Below are positions 44,797 to 52,343 of a DNA stretch of 64,000 bases, piece by piece. Source of the stretch: Candidatus Zixiibacteriota bacterium (GTDB taxonomy: Bacteria > Zixibacteria > MSB-5A5 > GN15 > FEB-12); assembly GCA_040756055.1 (NCBI GenBank), contig JBFLZR010000002.1, forward strand, positions 150,411-214,410. The letters run 5' to 3'. How positions within the stretch are numbered: position 1 is the stretch's first letter; the number at the start of each line of letters is the position of its first letter. Made by a program: the position numbers and the translations under genes. The notes below the pieces were generated by a model, which was not told the DNA's origin, did not search any database, and was given only the letters and a program-made list of their open reading frames with translations.

Positions 44797-44913
44797 ATGA
44801 CAATCTATAAGAAAAAAGCTACCGGCAGATTCAGATGGGTCTTAGCCATTATAGTCTTCGTGCTCGGCATGACCATCACGTTCTCCGATGTCTACGGCTC
44901 CATACTGTTCTAA
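44797..44913 (+). CDS. 38-residue single-pass membrane peptide
   Basis: A small frame beginning ATG 44797, with GGAAGGTAGG about 7-16 nt upstream, encodes 38 residues. A basic N-terminus (IYKKKATGRFR) is followed by one hydrophobic helix (WVLAIIVFVLGMTITF) and a short SDVYGS tail. A strong terminator lies at 45046-45086. The ribosome binding site, basic-then-hydrophobic design and terminator support a real gene. Function unknown; the form resembles small toxic or regulatory membrane peptides. Confidence 0.55.
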   Translation: MTIYKKKATGRFRWVLAIIVFVLGMTITFSDVYGSILF

Positions 44914-45045
44914 GACTGCTTCGGGTGCGCCGGCTTGATATAGACTACGTTAGGCTGTCTGGTTATAAAACGAGGCAAACCACAGACATCATCGAAACGG
45001 CATACAAAAGCGTTCGACATCTCTGAAACGCCTCTCCTTGGATTG

Positions 45046-45086
45046 ACGCCCTTTAAGACTCCTCCCTTAAAGGGCGTTTTTATTTT
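45046..45086 (+). terminator. Rho-independent terminator after the small membrane peptide gene
   Basis: A perfect 12-bp stem (45046-45057 with 45066-45077) with an 8-nt loop, followed on the plus strand by TTTTATTTT. Confidence 0.85.
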
Positions 45087-45112
45087 ATCGATTGTACGAA
45101 CCCAGCGAACAG

Positions 45113-45514
45113 CTACTCACCGATGAAAATCTGAAACTCCACCTCGCGTTCCACCGAGGTAGAATCCCACGGGCGAAGATACTCCAGGGCCACCGATGTC
45201 GACCCGGCCGCTATCGCCTCGAAAAGCCACTCATCATGACCCCCGCGTCCAACCACTTTCTCCGGATTGGGCTTGGCGATATACTGATGCTCCATCAGCT
45301 TCAAAAGAGATGAATCGACATCGCTGACAAACCGCCATCCATACCCGGTCGATGGATTCGACTCGAGCGCGATCTTGAACCGCTCGCCCATCTTTACACT
45401 GACAGTATCTGCGGAATCTGCATAGACCTTGGGATCACTGCTCTGACTGCTGCAGGCCAGACTTATCGACAGGGTCAGTATGACCGCATAAACAATACTC
45501 TTCGCTTTCCACAT
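45113..45514 (-). CDS. Chagasin-family (I42) cysteine protease inhibitor-like lipoprotein
   Basis: 133 residues from ATG 45514, with GGAGG 6 nt upstream (frame open to 45538). The signal peptide ends in a lipobox (L-S-L-A-C, ~16-20). The diagnostic loop NPSTGYGW (~52-59) and later RPWDS element match the NPTTGY and RPW loops of chagasin-type inhibitors of papain-like proteases. It should sit in the periplasm or outer membrane. It lies immediately downstream of the terminase gene, as a cargo or moron gene within the phage-like block. Confidence 0.82.
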   Translation of the reverse strand: MWKAKSIVYAVILTLSISLACSSQSSDPKVYADSADTVSVKMGERFKIALESNPSTGYGWRFVSDVDSSLLKLMEHQYIAKPNPEKVVGRGGHDEWLFEAIAAGSTSVALEYLRPWDSTSVEREVEFQIFIGE

Positions 45515-45598
45515 ATCACACCTCCCGGGCAATGACAATTTACGATTTCACAAACTACACCCATGATACGGAAATTCATTGCCCGCAACAACGCTTTT

Positions 45599-46864
45599 TC
45601 AGAAACGTCCAATCCTCGGCTGAAGTACAACTCCCCCCTGCTTTCTAAGAGGCCACAACGCCAGAGCAAGCGCCATCACACTGTCGCAGTCGCTGTTGTC
45701 ATCCCACCGGGCCCGGCGAAGTTCATCCTCAAGCGACCACATCTTCCCCGATTTGTCGACAAGCTCCCACCGCTGGTAAACAATCCTGCCGCGCGCGTGA
45801 AATAACTCCAGATTCGTCAAAAGCTCCGCCTTCGTCTTCTCCGTGAACAGCACGGCCTGGGGATGATACTCCGCCAGTTGCTCCACGATAACATCGCCCA
45901 ACCCGGTAGCATCGATTACCATCTCCCCCGGATACACTAACTGACGTTGCTTTATCTTCGCGGTTACGATATTCCAGTCGAATCGCTGGAGCCGGTCAAG
46001 TTCCACCACCCGTACTGTCTCACCGTCGTACGCAACCGTAATCCCCACTGTCGCTGTCTGCTTGCGCGCCAGATCCCAACCCGATATGAACTTCAGGCTC
46101 CGCGTCTCCTGCGCCGCCTGAACGCCGGCGAACTCCGAGAGGGCACGATCCACATATTCACCACGAAGAATCTCCCCGCCGCAATCCACGAACTGCCCCA
46201 TGATATTCTGCTGCACCCTGCGCTCGGAAAAATTCCGCATTCGCTCGCCCAGCGCCCGCTTTGAGATGAAACTGTTTTCCCGGCTGTCCCCCGACTGAAA
46301 ATAACCTTCCCGCTTCCCCTCGATTATCTCCCGCGCCCTCAGATAAAACCAGTTCTTGCCGTTCGGCGTCGACACCAGATCCAGCCTCCCCTCACGATCC
46401 GCCAGACGCATCTGGATGACCTCTTCGACCACATACTCCGGATCCGTCTCGAAAGCAACCTCATCGAATATGAATAAATCATAATCGTTGCCCAGAAGAT
46501 ACTCACCCCGGTTTTGTGTCGACCGCGCCTCAATCACGGATCCGTTCGAAAACACGAGCCGCGGATACGGGGTGCGCGTTATCGATTCCACCAGGCACTC
46601 CAGAATCGGCGAACTTCTCACGATCCGCACCACCTGGTTGAATATGATATTGGCCTGATCCTGAGTAATCGACGCTGTAACGATCCGGTACCTGCCCGCG
46701 TTGTCGTACGAAAGATCCCTTACGCGGTAGATAGCGTGATGAATAATTTTCAACGCCGACACGAATGACTTCCCCCACCGGTTGCCGGTGACCAAAGCAT
46801 TCTCGCGGCAGCGCGAACCCTCCAGCCACTTCTTCTGACCCTCGTGGCAGGATATTCCCAGCAC
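45599..46864 (-). CDS. Phage terminase large subunit
   Basis: 421 residues from GTG 46864. The ATPase part has Walker A TGNRWGKSF (~27-35) and Walker B LFIFDEVAF (~130-138). The RNase-H-like nuclease has the acidic residues in ISGWDLARKQ, VIDATGLGD and DSVMALALA. Coding similarity probably continues upstream to about 46939: the frame reads INWGRGLKDPAYFADAVLG, a typical terminase opening, but contains no ATG, GTG or TTG. A rare start such as ATT 46939, overlapping the portal stop, or a frameshift may be used. It packages DNA through the portal. Confidence 0.88.
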   Translation of the reverse strand: MLGISCHEGQKKWLEGSRCRENALVTGNRWGKSFVSALKIIHHAIYRVRDLSYDNAGRYRIVTASITQDQANIIFNQVVRIVRSSPILECLVESITRTPYPRLVFSNGSVIEARSTQNRGEYLLGNDYDLFIFDEVAFETDPEYVVEEVIQMRLADREGRLDLVSTPNGKNWFYLRAREIIEGKREGYFQSGDSRENSFISKRALGERMRNFSERRVQQNIMGQFVDCGGEILRGEYVDRALSEFAGVQAAQETRSLKFISGWDLARKQTATVGITVAYDGETVRVVELDRLQRFDWNIVTAKIKQRQLVYPGEMVIDATGLGDVIVEQLAEYHPQAVLFTEKTKAELLTNLELFHARGRIVYQRWELVDKSGKMWSLEDELRRARWDDNSDCDSVMALALALWPLRKQGGVVLQPRIGRF

Positions 46865-46929
46865 CGCGTCAGCGAAATAGGCGGGATCCTTCAGACCCCG
46901 CCCCCAGTTGATTTTCGCGATATCGTCTA

Positions 46930-48198
46930 TTATAACAATTCCCCGGCGCGCTCTTGTGCTGTCTTTTTGTCAATCAGGCCGGCCTCAAAGAGCTTCAGAA
47001 TATTGCCAATCCTACTCGACTCTATCTCCGCCTTTTCATTGGCCTGGTACGCGAAAGTATTATCGAACTGCCAGCGACAGGTCTGCTTAAAGCCTCCCAG
47101 GGCCAGATCAATATTGCCGATCCATTCCAGAAACGACGCCATCTGCGCCTGAACCGACTTCACCTGACGCATCACCAGATCAAACTTGAACGACGACCAG
47201 CTCGTGGTCGCGCCGTAAGAATAGCCCAGCAGAAATGGAGCCAGATTGGTGCCGCAGCAAATCTCCTCGATCATCGAACGATGATTCACAAACCAGGAAT
47301 TGGTCACCGTCCTCACATTGTTCGGCCCGATATACTCGATAGCGATATTATCCCACGTCACCGGATTCTCATCGACCCGGCACGACTTTATCATCGAGAC
47401 CGTGGAATCAAAGTAGCTGTTGACCCGCTCTATATACGCCTGCTCGGACTCCCCGCTCATTCGCTCCGGCGGCGTGACCTTTACATGAAGACGATGATAA
47501 CCGGAATTGTGACTCGACCTTCGCATATCATCAACGAGCTGCTGCTCGATAAACGAAACAAACGGCACCGACTGTAAAATCGATTTCCCCAGCGGCCGGC
47601 TTATGTCGCTGTTTAACGGCACGAAATAGAAATCCGGACGCTCCAAATCCAGCGAACTGTCAGCCCCCTCCAGCACCAGTCTCGGCCTGCCGTTCACGAT
47701 TTGAATCGCGAGATCCGACGAGTCAATTGAGATGAATTTATCCACCCCGCTTTCATCGCGCTTGACCGTCAGAAATCCACCGAATACTCCGTCACGGTAT
47801 AAGCCCGTGAACAGGTCCGCTACCAGTGCAATCAGACTTCCCCCCGACGTGTGCGCGCTGTCCCACATACTCTCCGACAAGCGCTCAAGGCGCTCAGCAG
47901 CTTCATCAGCGCCACCCTTGTGGCCGCCCTCGATTGTGAATCTCCCGGGCGCCGCGCTCAACCTGACCCAGGTTGACACACAGGCGCTTATGATCGGAAC
48001 ATTATCCGACAGAAACCGGTAAAGCCCCATGCGGTGCCGTCCGGCCGCGACCTCCGAAGTCTGCCATTTGATCTCCCTCTTAATAACTGAGGTTGTCGCC
48101 AACCCCTCTGCTTCGGGCGCACGTACTCTGGCAGCCAATCTGTCGGTCAGGCACTGCGAAACGATCTCTTTTCCCCGGTTTTTTCGAAACAGCCTCAT
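46930..48198 (-). CDS. Phage portal protein
   Basis: 422 residues. Portal-type features include SDNVPIISACVSTWVRL (~64-80), the beta-rich DGVFGGFLTVKRDESG wing and a long C-terminal stem/crown helix region (SYGATTSWSSFKFDLVMRQV ... ALGGF). GGAGGAATA precedes ATG 48198. It is the first gene of the block and is followed by the terminase; the usual order is terminase then portal. The dodecameric portal is the DNA gate of the procapsid. Confidence 0.78.
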   Translation of the reverse strand: MRLFRKNRGKEIVSQCLTDRLAARVRAPEAEGLATTSVIKREIKWQTSEVAAGRHRMGLYRFLSDNVPIISACVSTWVRLSAAPGRFTIEGGHKGGADEAAERLERLSESMWDSAHTSGGSLIALVADLFTGLYRDGVFGGFLTVKRDESGVDKFISIDSSDLAIQIVNGRPRLVLEGADSSLDLERPDFYFVPLNSDISRPLGKSILQSVPFVSFIEQQLVDDMRRSSHNSGYHRLHVKVTPPERMSGESEQAYIERVNSYFDSTVSMIKSCRVDENPVTWDNIAIEYIGPNNVRTVTNSWFVNHRSMIEEICCGTNLAPFLLGYSYGATTSWSSFKFDLVMRQVKSVQAQMASFLEWIGNIDLALGGFKQTCRWQFDNTFAYQANEKAEIESSRIGNILKLFEAGLIDKKTAQERAGELL

Positions 48199-48270
48199 TA
48201 TTCCTCCTTTTTACCTGACAAACACCCCTATGCGTTAACCTCCGTTTTTGTAGCGTTTTTGCCGCGAAGC

Positions 48271-48283
48271 CTTGAGACTCAAG
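48271..48283. promoter_or_regulatory. Perfect palindrome upstream of the portal gene
   Basis: CTTGAG-A-CTCAAG, 73-85 nt before the portal ATG, in the intergenic region between the divergent phage block and the PEP-CTERM genes. It is a possible operator for a dimeric repressor. Confidence 0.35.
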
Positions 48284-48338
48284 ACATTAAATGCACACAG
48301 TACGCTGCTTAAAATATGCACACCCTTGCGACATCGCC

Positions 48339-48392
48339 TGACACATCCAGTGTCATAACACGTCGAAAAGTGTTAAGTGATTGACTGTCAAT
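48339..48392. promoter_or_regulatory. Three inverted repeats, candidate sigma-54 activator sites
   Basis: TGACAC-N5-GTGTCA (48339-48355), TAACAC-N8-GTGTTA (48356-48375) and ATTGAC-T-GTCAAT (48380-48392) lie 32-86 nt upstream of the GG of the sigma-54 promoter. This is within the range where enhancer-binding proteins act. Confidence 0.5.
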
Positions 48393-48423
48393 ATATTTTT
48401 AAAGGACAAAATAAACCGTGTTT

Positions 48424-48439
48424 TGGTATTGAAATTGCT
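48424..48439 (+). promoter_or_regulatory. Sigma-54 promoter of first PEP-CTERM gene
   Basis: TGGTAT-N5-TTGCT: GG at 48425-48426 and GC at 48437-48438 are exactly 10 nt apart, and all key consensus bases are present. The distance from GC to ATG 48492 is 53 nt. Confidence 0.72.
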
Positions 48440-48491
48440 CAGGAGATGACGGGGCGTTATAATCTGAAAGGACGCAGAGGCAAAACAAAAT

Positions 48492-49097
48492 ATGAGCAGA
48501 CATTTCAAAAACGTGATCCTGGTGGCAATTGCGCTGTTGATACCGGCAACATTGTCCGCCTTCTCATTCGTTGAATCAGTTCAAGATTACGGTATCGATG
48601 CGGGCGGTTACAACTATGTTTCGACCGTAAACTTCGAATGCGGCACTGTTTTCTGGGGGCAAACCGCCAATTGGTGGCACACTCTAAGCTCCGACTATAT
48701 GCCTGTCCCGGGAGCCTACCAGGTAAACCAGGCAGTGCTGGAAATTCAGGGCTGGCAGATGCTCGGTTTTGGCGGTGAAATCGTACAGGTCGGTGGAACC
48801 GCTTACTGGACGCCTATTCATGGATGGAGCTTCTATAACACCAGCAGCGCCATCTTCGATCTCTCTGAAACCGCCGACAGCTATTGGAACTCTCCCTTCT
48901 TGAATGTCTCCTTCACCCCGGTATTCGAATTGGGCGCTTCCCTGACCCGCTCCACTCTTAGAATCGATTACGATCGCGTCCTCACGGCAGGTGACGGCGG
49001 CACAACCATTGCCACGCCGGAACCAACGTCAGTTTTGCTCATGGGCTTAGGTCTCATGGGCGGCAAAATCCTCACACGAAGAAGAAAGAGCTCTTGA
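48492..49097 (+). CDS. PEP-CTERM sorting domain protein
   Basis: 201 residues. A signal peptide (1-22, ending LSA) precedes a beta-rich passenger and a C-terminal sorting signal: Pro-Glu-Pro (ATPEPTSV, ~175), a hydrophobic helix (LLMGLGLMGG) and a basic tail (TRRRKSS). This tripartite signal is processed by an exosortase; none is in the window. It is a clear paralogue of the next gene: both share G-Y-N-Y, W-x-HSL/HTL, GW and Y/FWNS blocks along the whole length. It is driven by a sigma-54 promoter. The ribosome binding site is weak. Confidence 0.88.
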   Translation: MSRHFKNVILVAIALLIPATLSAFSFVESVQDYGIDAGGYNYVSTVNFECGTVFWGQTANWWHTLSSDYMPVPGAYQVNQAVLEIQGWQMLGFGGEIVQVGGTAYWTPIHGWSFYNTSSAIFDLSETADSYWNSPFLNVSFTPVFELGASLTRSTLRIDYDRVLTAGDGGTTIATPEPTSVLLMGLGLMGGKILTRRRKSS

Positions 49098-49109
49098 CTC
49101 TCCAGAATT

Positions 49110-49139
49110 AAAGCCCGCTGATAAAAGCGGGCTTTTTCT
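49110..49139 (+). terminator. Rho-independent terminator of first PEP-CTERM gene
   Basis: AAAGCCCGC (49110-49118) pairs with GCGGGCTTT (49127-49135) and is followed by TT-C-TTT. Confidence 0.85.
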
Positions 49140-49301
49140 TTGCCTTCTATGAATCCAATGCTCCAATCATGCATAATACTGTCGATGTTGCGAATACCAA
49201 TGCAGTTGTGACTTCGAATCGCAGGTAAGACGCAAAAGATCTAATGGCGTAAGTAACTATATATCAACCAAGTACCTTTATCGCCCCGTACTTTCCCATG
49301 G

Positions 49302-49318
49302 CGGTACCTAATTTGCTA
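49302..49318 (+). promoter_or_regulatory. Sigma-54 promoter of second PEP-CTERM gene
   Basis: CGGTAC-N5-TTGCT: GG at 49303-49304 and GC at 49315-49316 are exactly 10 nt apart. The distance from GC to ATG 49371 is 54 nt, nearly the same as for the first paralogue. Confidence 0.72.
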
Positions 49319-49370
49319 ACCATTAATGAGAGAAATTATAATCTTAAGCAGCATCTATAAGGAATGTGGT

Positions 49371-49976
49371 ATGGTGAGGGTAACACGTTTACTACTTTTA
49401 CTTCTTGTGCTGGCTCTGCCGGCATCCATTTTTGGTTTAGACCTGACGATTGGCTCCGAAGTAATAAGCTACTCTGGTACTGATATCTATGACTACTCGG
49501 GCTATAACTACCAGTCGTACATCACGTTCGACAACGAATATGTCCCCGCCGGCGAAATCGGCATCTGGGGTCACAGCCTCGATCCAGCCTTCATGACTGT
49601 TCCCGATGACTTCACGGTCATCAGAGCCACTCTCCAGATAACTGGATGGGCTCCGAACGGTGTCGGCGATGGTATCGTTACTGTCCAGCAGGATTATCGC
49701 TGGACCGGACCGACCGGCTGGACCTGCCTGACTGACTACAGCGACAAATTCTTTGAGCTGACTGACATTGATGACCACTTCTGGAATTCAAGCCCTCTGT
49801 ATGTCGAGATAGCCCAACCCGCCGCTGTCGGCGTCACACTGACCAGTTCGAGACTTCTGGTGGAGTACAGCCCGGCCGACCCGGGTACTGCCATTCCAGA
49901 ACCCACGACCGTCGTTCTGTTCGGCGCCGGCCTGCTTGGGGCAGGAATTTACCTGCGCAAGAAGGTCTTTGCCTGA
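49371..49976 (+). CDS. PEP-CTERM sorting domain protein, paralogue of the preceding gene
   Basis: 201 residues from ATG 49371 (AAGGA 7 nt upstream; the frame is open to 49326). It has a signal peptide with a Leu run (RLLLLLLVLALPASIFG) and a beta-rich passenger. The C-terminal signal consists of IPEPTTVV, a hydrophobic helix (FGAGLLGAGIYL) and a basic end (RKKVFA). It has the same length as its neighbour and aligns to it throughout. It is monocistronic, with its own sigma-54 promoter and terminator. A role as an exported matrix or surface protein is usual for the class. Confidence 0.88.
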   Translation: MVRVTRLLLLLLVLALPASIFGLDLTIGSEVISYSGTDIYDYSGYNYQSYITFDNEYVPAGEIGIWGHSLDPAFMTVPDDFTVIRATLQITGWAPNGVGDGIVTVQQDYRWTGPTGWTCLTDYSDKFFELTDIDDHFWNSSPLYVEIAQPAAVGVTLTSSRLLVEYSPADPGTAIPEPTTVVLFGAGLLGAGIYLRKKVFA

Positions 49977-49997
49977 GTCTTGTCGAAATAGGCTTTG

Positions 49998-50028
49998 AAC
50001 CGTCCGCCGACCGCGGACGGTTTTTTTT
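49998..50028 (+). terminator. Rho-independent terminator of second PEP-CTERM gene
   Basis: A perfect 10-bp stem (49998-50007 with 50013-50022) with a 5-nt loop, ending in a run of eight T. Confidence 0.92.
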
Positions 50029-50138
50029 GAGCGACCACGGACCGGTTCATATCAAAAATGCTCTTGTGAGACCACCCCAAATGGCCTATATTCTCATCGC
50101 TATTTGCGGTAACCCTGTGTATTTCCGAATCTATTGAA

Positions 50139-51647
50139 ATGAAACACGTTACTAAAGCGCTACTCATCCTGTGCCCCTTACTGGCACTCTTGGTGATATC
50201 CTGCTCGGATAACCCCGCCGTTAGAATGCGCTATGAAGCGGAAAAGAAGCTGTATCAGGCCGACAAACAAACTCAGCGCCTGCAGGCCTTCGGTCAGAAT
50301 CTCTCCCCAGAACAAATCCGACAGGTATACCCGGCTTATCGCGAGGCCGTCGATTTCTGTTATTCAGCGCTTGATTCAATCGATCCTCTGGCTTTCCCCC
50401 ATGAAACCAACGAACTGAAATACCTCACTTACGAATCATCGACCAGACTCGCCCGGCTGCTTCTGTCCGCCCAACAGTACGACAGTTCCATAGCCATTCT
50501 TGACCGCCTGATAAAGAATGTTGAACTTGATGAAAGACAACTTCTGCCAACCTATCTCAACCTGGGGCAAACACTCCAGCTTTCCGGCCGATGGGATTCC
50601 GCCCTCGTTGTCTACAACTTCACCATTAATGGATTCTTCCCGCCCGTTGGCGACGATGGGACAATTATGGTGGAAGCATTTAACCTGCCGCTGCATCTGT
50701 ACAGAATGACAGCCATGATAAACGATCCTGCCGCCGTCCAAAAAGAATTTGACCGCGCCAGACTTTACTATACCGATTTATTGAGCCAGTACCCGGGCAC
50801 ACCACTGGCTTCCGCCAGTCACATCGCCCTGGCCGATCTATACGAAGCCGCCGGCATGTACGACTCGGAGTTGCAGCAGTTATCCGCCGTCCTCGATCCT
50901 GCCGAGACGGACTATCAGTCTCTCCGGTTGAGAATGGCAGGCATCATGGCCGGCCGCCTGAAAAAATACGACAGCGCTATCTCCATCTACAACGACATCC
51001 TCAACAGGCTGGACCCCAATGACTCTACTGCGGCCCCCGACATCAAATTCAGGATCGCTCTCGCTTTGCTCGACCAGCAGAAATATGAGCAGGCTCGTGA
51101 AATTGTCTTCAACATCAAAAAACAATACCCGCGCTTCTACGAAGCCACCCCGGTTCCGCAATATACCGTAGCGCGGTCACTCGAACTCCAGGGCAACTGG
51201 CGCCGGGCCGAACAGGAATATAATCTTCTGATAGAAAAATACCCCAATTCCGACGAAGCTATGATGGCGCATCTTAATGCCATCGACTTCCTGAAAAAAC
51301 AAAAACGACAACCCGAAGCCGACCTCTGGTACGCAAAAGCGGACAAATACCTTGACGATATCGCCCTGAAAAACCTCGGCACGGCCGGCGAAGCCAAAGC
51401 CCTCTTTTACAGGGCCGAACTCCGAAGACGCGCCGGCAAACTAGCTGAAACTGCCGAAATCCTGACATCCGTCTTCCGAAAATTCCCCGATTCAGAACCC
51501 GGACGCAGAGCTATAATGGGTGCGGCATCGATTTATCGTGAAAACCTCAACAACCCCCAAAAAGCCGATTCCCTGACCGAAGCCCTCAAAGAGCACCTCG
51601 CCAGGGAAACTGACGTCGCTCAAAAGAAGGATCTTTTCGCCGATTAA
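50139..51647 (+). CDS. Tetratricopeptide repeat lipoprotein
   Basis: 502 residues. The signal peptide ends in a lipobox (L-V-I-S-C, ~18-22) followed by Ser, which would favour outer-membrane sorting by the usual rules. The remainder is a chain of TPR/BamD-like helical pairs, for example ATYNLG-type LPTYLNLGQTLQLSGRWDSA, ADLYEAAGMYDSELQQLSAV and EYNLLIEKYPNSDEAMMAHL. No catalytic motif is present. It lies 39 nt before the cohesin-like secreted protein gene on the same strand, probably in one transcript ending at 52289. Confidence 0.87.
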   Translation: MKHVTKALLILCPLLALLVISCSDNPAVRMRYEAEKKLYQADKQTQRLQAFGQNLSPEQIRQVYPAYREAVDFCYSALDSIDPLAFPHETNELKYLTYESSTRLARLLLSAQQYDSSIAILDRLIKNVELDERQLLPTYLNLGQTLQLSGRWDSALVVYNFTINGFFPPVGDDGTIMVEAFNLPLHLYRMTAMINDPAAVQKEFDRARLYYTDLLSQYPGTPLASASHIALADLYEAAGMYDSELQQLSAVLDPAETDYQSLRLRMAGIMAGRLKKYDSAISIYNDILNRLDPNDSTAAPDIKFRIALALLDQQKYEQAREIVFNIKKQYPRFYEATPVPQYTVARSLELQGNWRRAEQEYNLLIEKYPNSDEAMMAHLNAIDFLKKQKRQPEADLWYAKADKYLDDIALKNLGTAGEAKALFYRAELRRRAGKLAETAEILTSVFRKFPDSEPGRRAIMGAASIYRENLNNPQKADSLTEALKEHLARETDVAQKKDLFAD

Positions 51648-51686
51648 AAAGTAAAAGATAAGACGTTACCAATAGACGGAGGAAAA

Positions 51687-52259
51687 ATGAAATTCTCGCT
51701 AAAATTAGCTCTCGCTCTTTCGCTGATTCTCCTATTGCCCGCCATAGCTTTAGGTCAAAAAGACAACTTCGGCGCTCTCGACACAGTTTACGCCGATGTA
51801 CAAAAAATCGATAACCTCAATTGGGCCGTTACGGTCTCATACTCCAACGACCAGAATGTCGTCGGACTGTCCATACCCCTCAAGCTCGGTGCCGTTGATA
51901 ACTATGTCGTCGCCGACTCGGCCGTCTACACCGGAGGCCGTGCCGAACACTTCACCTTCAAGGGATTCCGTCCGGACACCTCCGTCCAGTGCGTCACCCT
52001 GGGGCTTATCGCCAACCTCGGTCCAACAAACAAAACCATGGAACCGGGCAAAGGACGCGTGGTCACCGTTTTCGTTTCTTCCCTCGATGATAAACCCATC
52101 GAAGCACTCACTGTTGACACCACCACCACCCATCCTCATAACACGCTCATGATGGTGGCTGATCGCTTCCAGGGCGGGGAATACCCCGATTCCATCCCCA
52201 TGGAGAACAGACGAATACTGGAGATTCGCCCGGTCTTCGTCGTCCGCTACTCCCAATGA
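51687..52259 (+). CDS. Secreted cohesin-like beta-sandwich protein
   Basis: 190 residues. A signal peptide (1-23, ending IALG) precedes a beta-rich domain with an SNDQNVVGLSIPLKLG block. The later FKGFRPDTSVQCVTLGLIAN and PGKGRVVTVFVSS segments complete a cohesin-like/CBM-like jelly-roll pattern. Such domains are abundant in dockerin-containing candidate-phylum genomes, and the window has a dockerin protein at 28420. Whether the two interact is unknown. GGAGG precedes the ATG. Confidence 0.75.
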   Translation: MKFSLKLALALSLILLLPAIALGQKDNFGALDTVYADVQKIDNLNWAVTVSYSNDQNVVGLSIPLKLGAVDNYVVADSAVYTGGRAEHFTFKGFRPDTSVQCVTLGLIANLGPTNKTMEPGKGRVVTVFVSSLDDKPIEALTVDTTTTHPHNTLMMVADRFQGGEYPDSIPMENRRILEIRPVFVVRYSQ

Positions 52260-52288
52260 TTTCTCGGATGAAAAGCTGCACATAAACA

Positions 52289-52313
52289 AAAAGCCCGGAT
52301 CGTCCGGGCTTTT
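52289..52313. terminator. Bidirectional rho-independent terminator
   Basis: A perfect 11-bp stem (52289-52299 with 52303-52313) with a TCG loop, AAAA and TTTT edges. It lies between convergent genes. Confidence 0.88.
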
Positions 52314-52343
52314 CCGTTTTCAGGACCATTTTATGCGGGTGTC

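Larger units (their letters stand above)
30587..48198 (-). mobile_element. Phage-like capsid/packaging block with internal cargo
   Basis: Minus-strand genes for portal, large terminase, prohead protease, scaffold-like, decoration, HK97-type capsid, connector-like, beta-propeller and holin-like proteins run from 48198 to 30587. Cargo genes split it at ~40.4-45.5 kb. I see no integrase, repressor, replication, tail tube, sheath or tape-measure gene, and no attachment repeats at the ends. It may be a decayed prophage, a gene-transfer-agent-like cassette or a satellite-like element. Confidence 0.7.

Noticed and set aside
30577-48291. att sites for a classical prophage
   Set aside because: No matching direct repeats were seen at the two outer ends of the block, and there is no integrase gene. 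The visible repeats bracket only the inner cargo.
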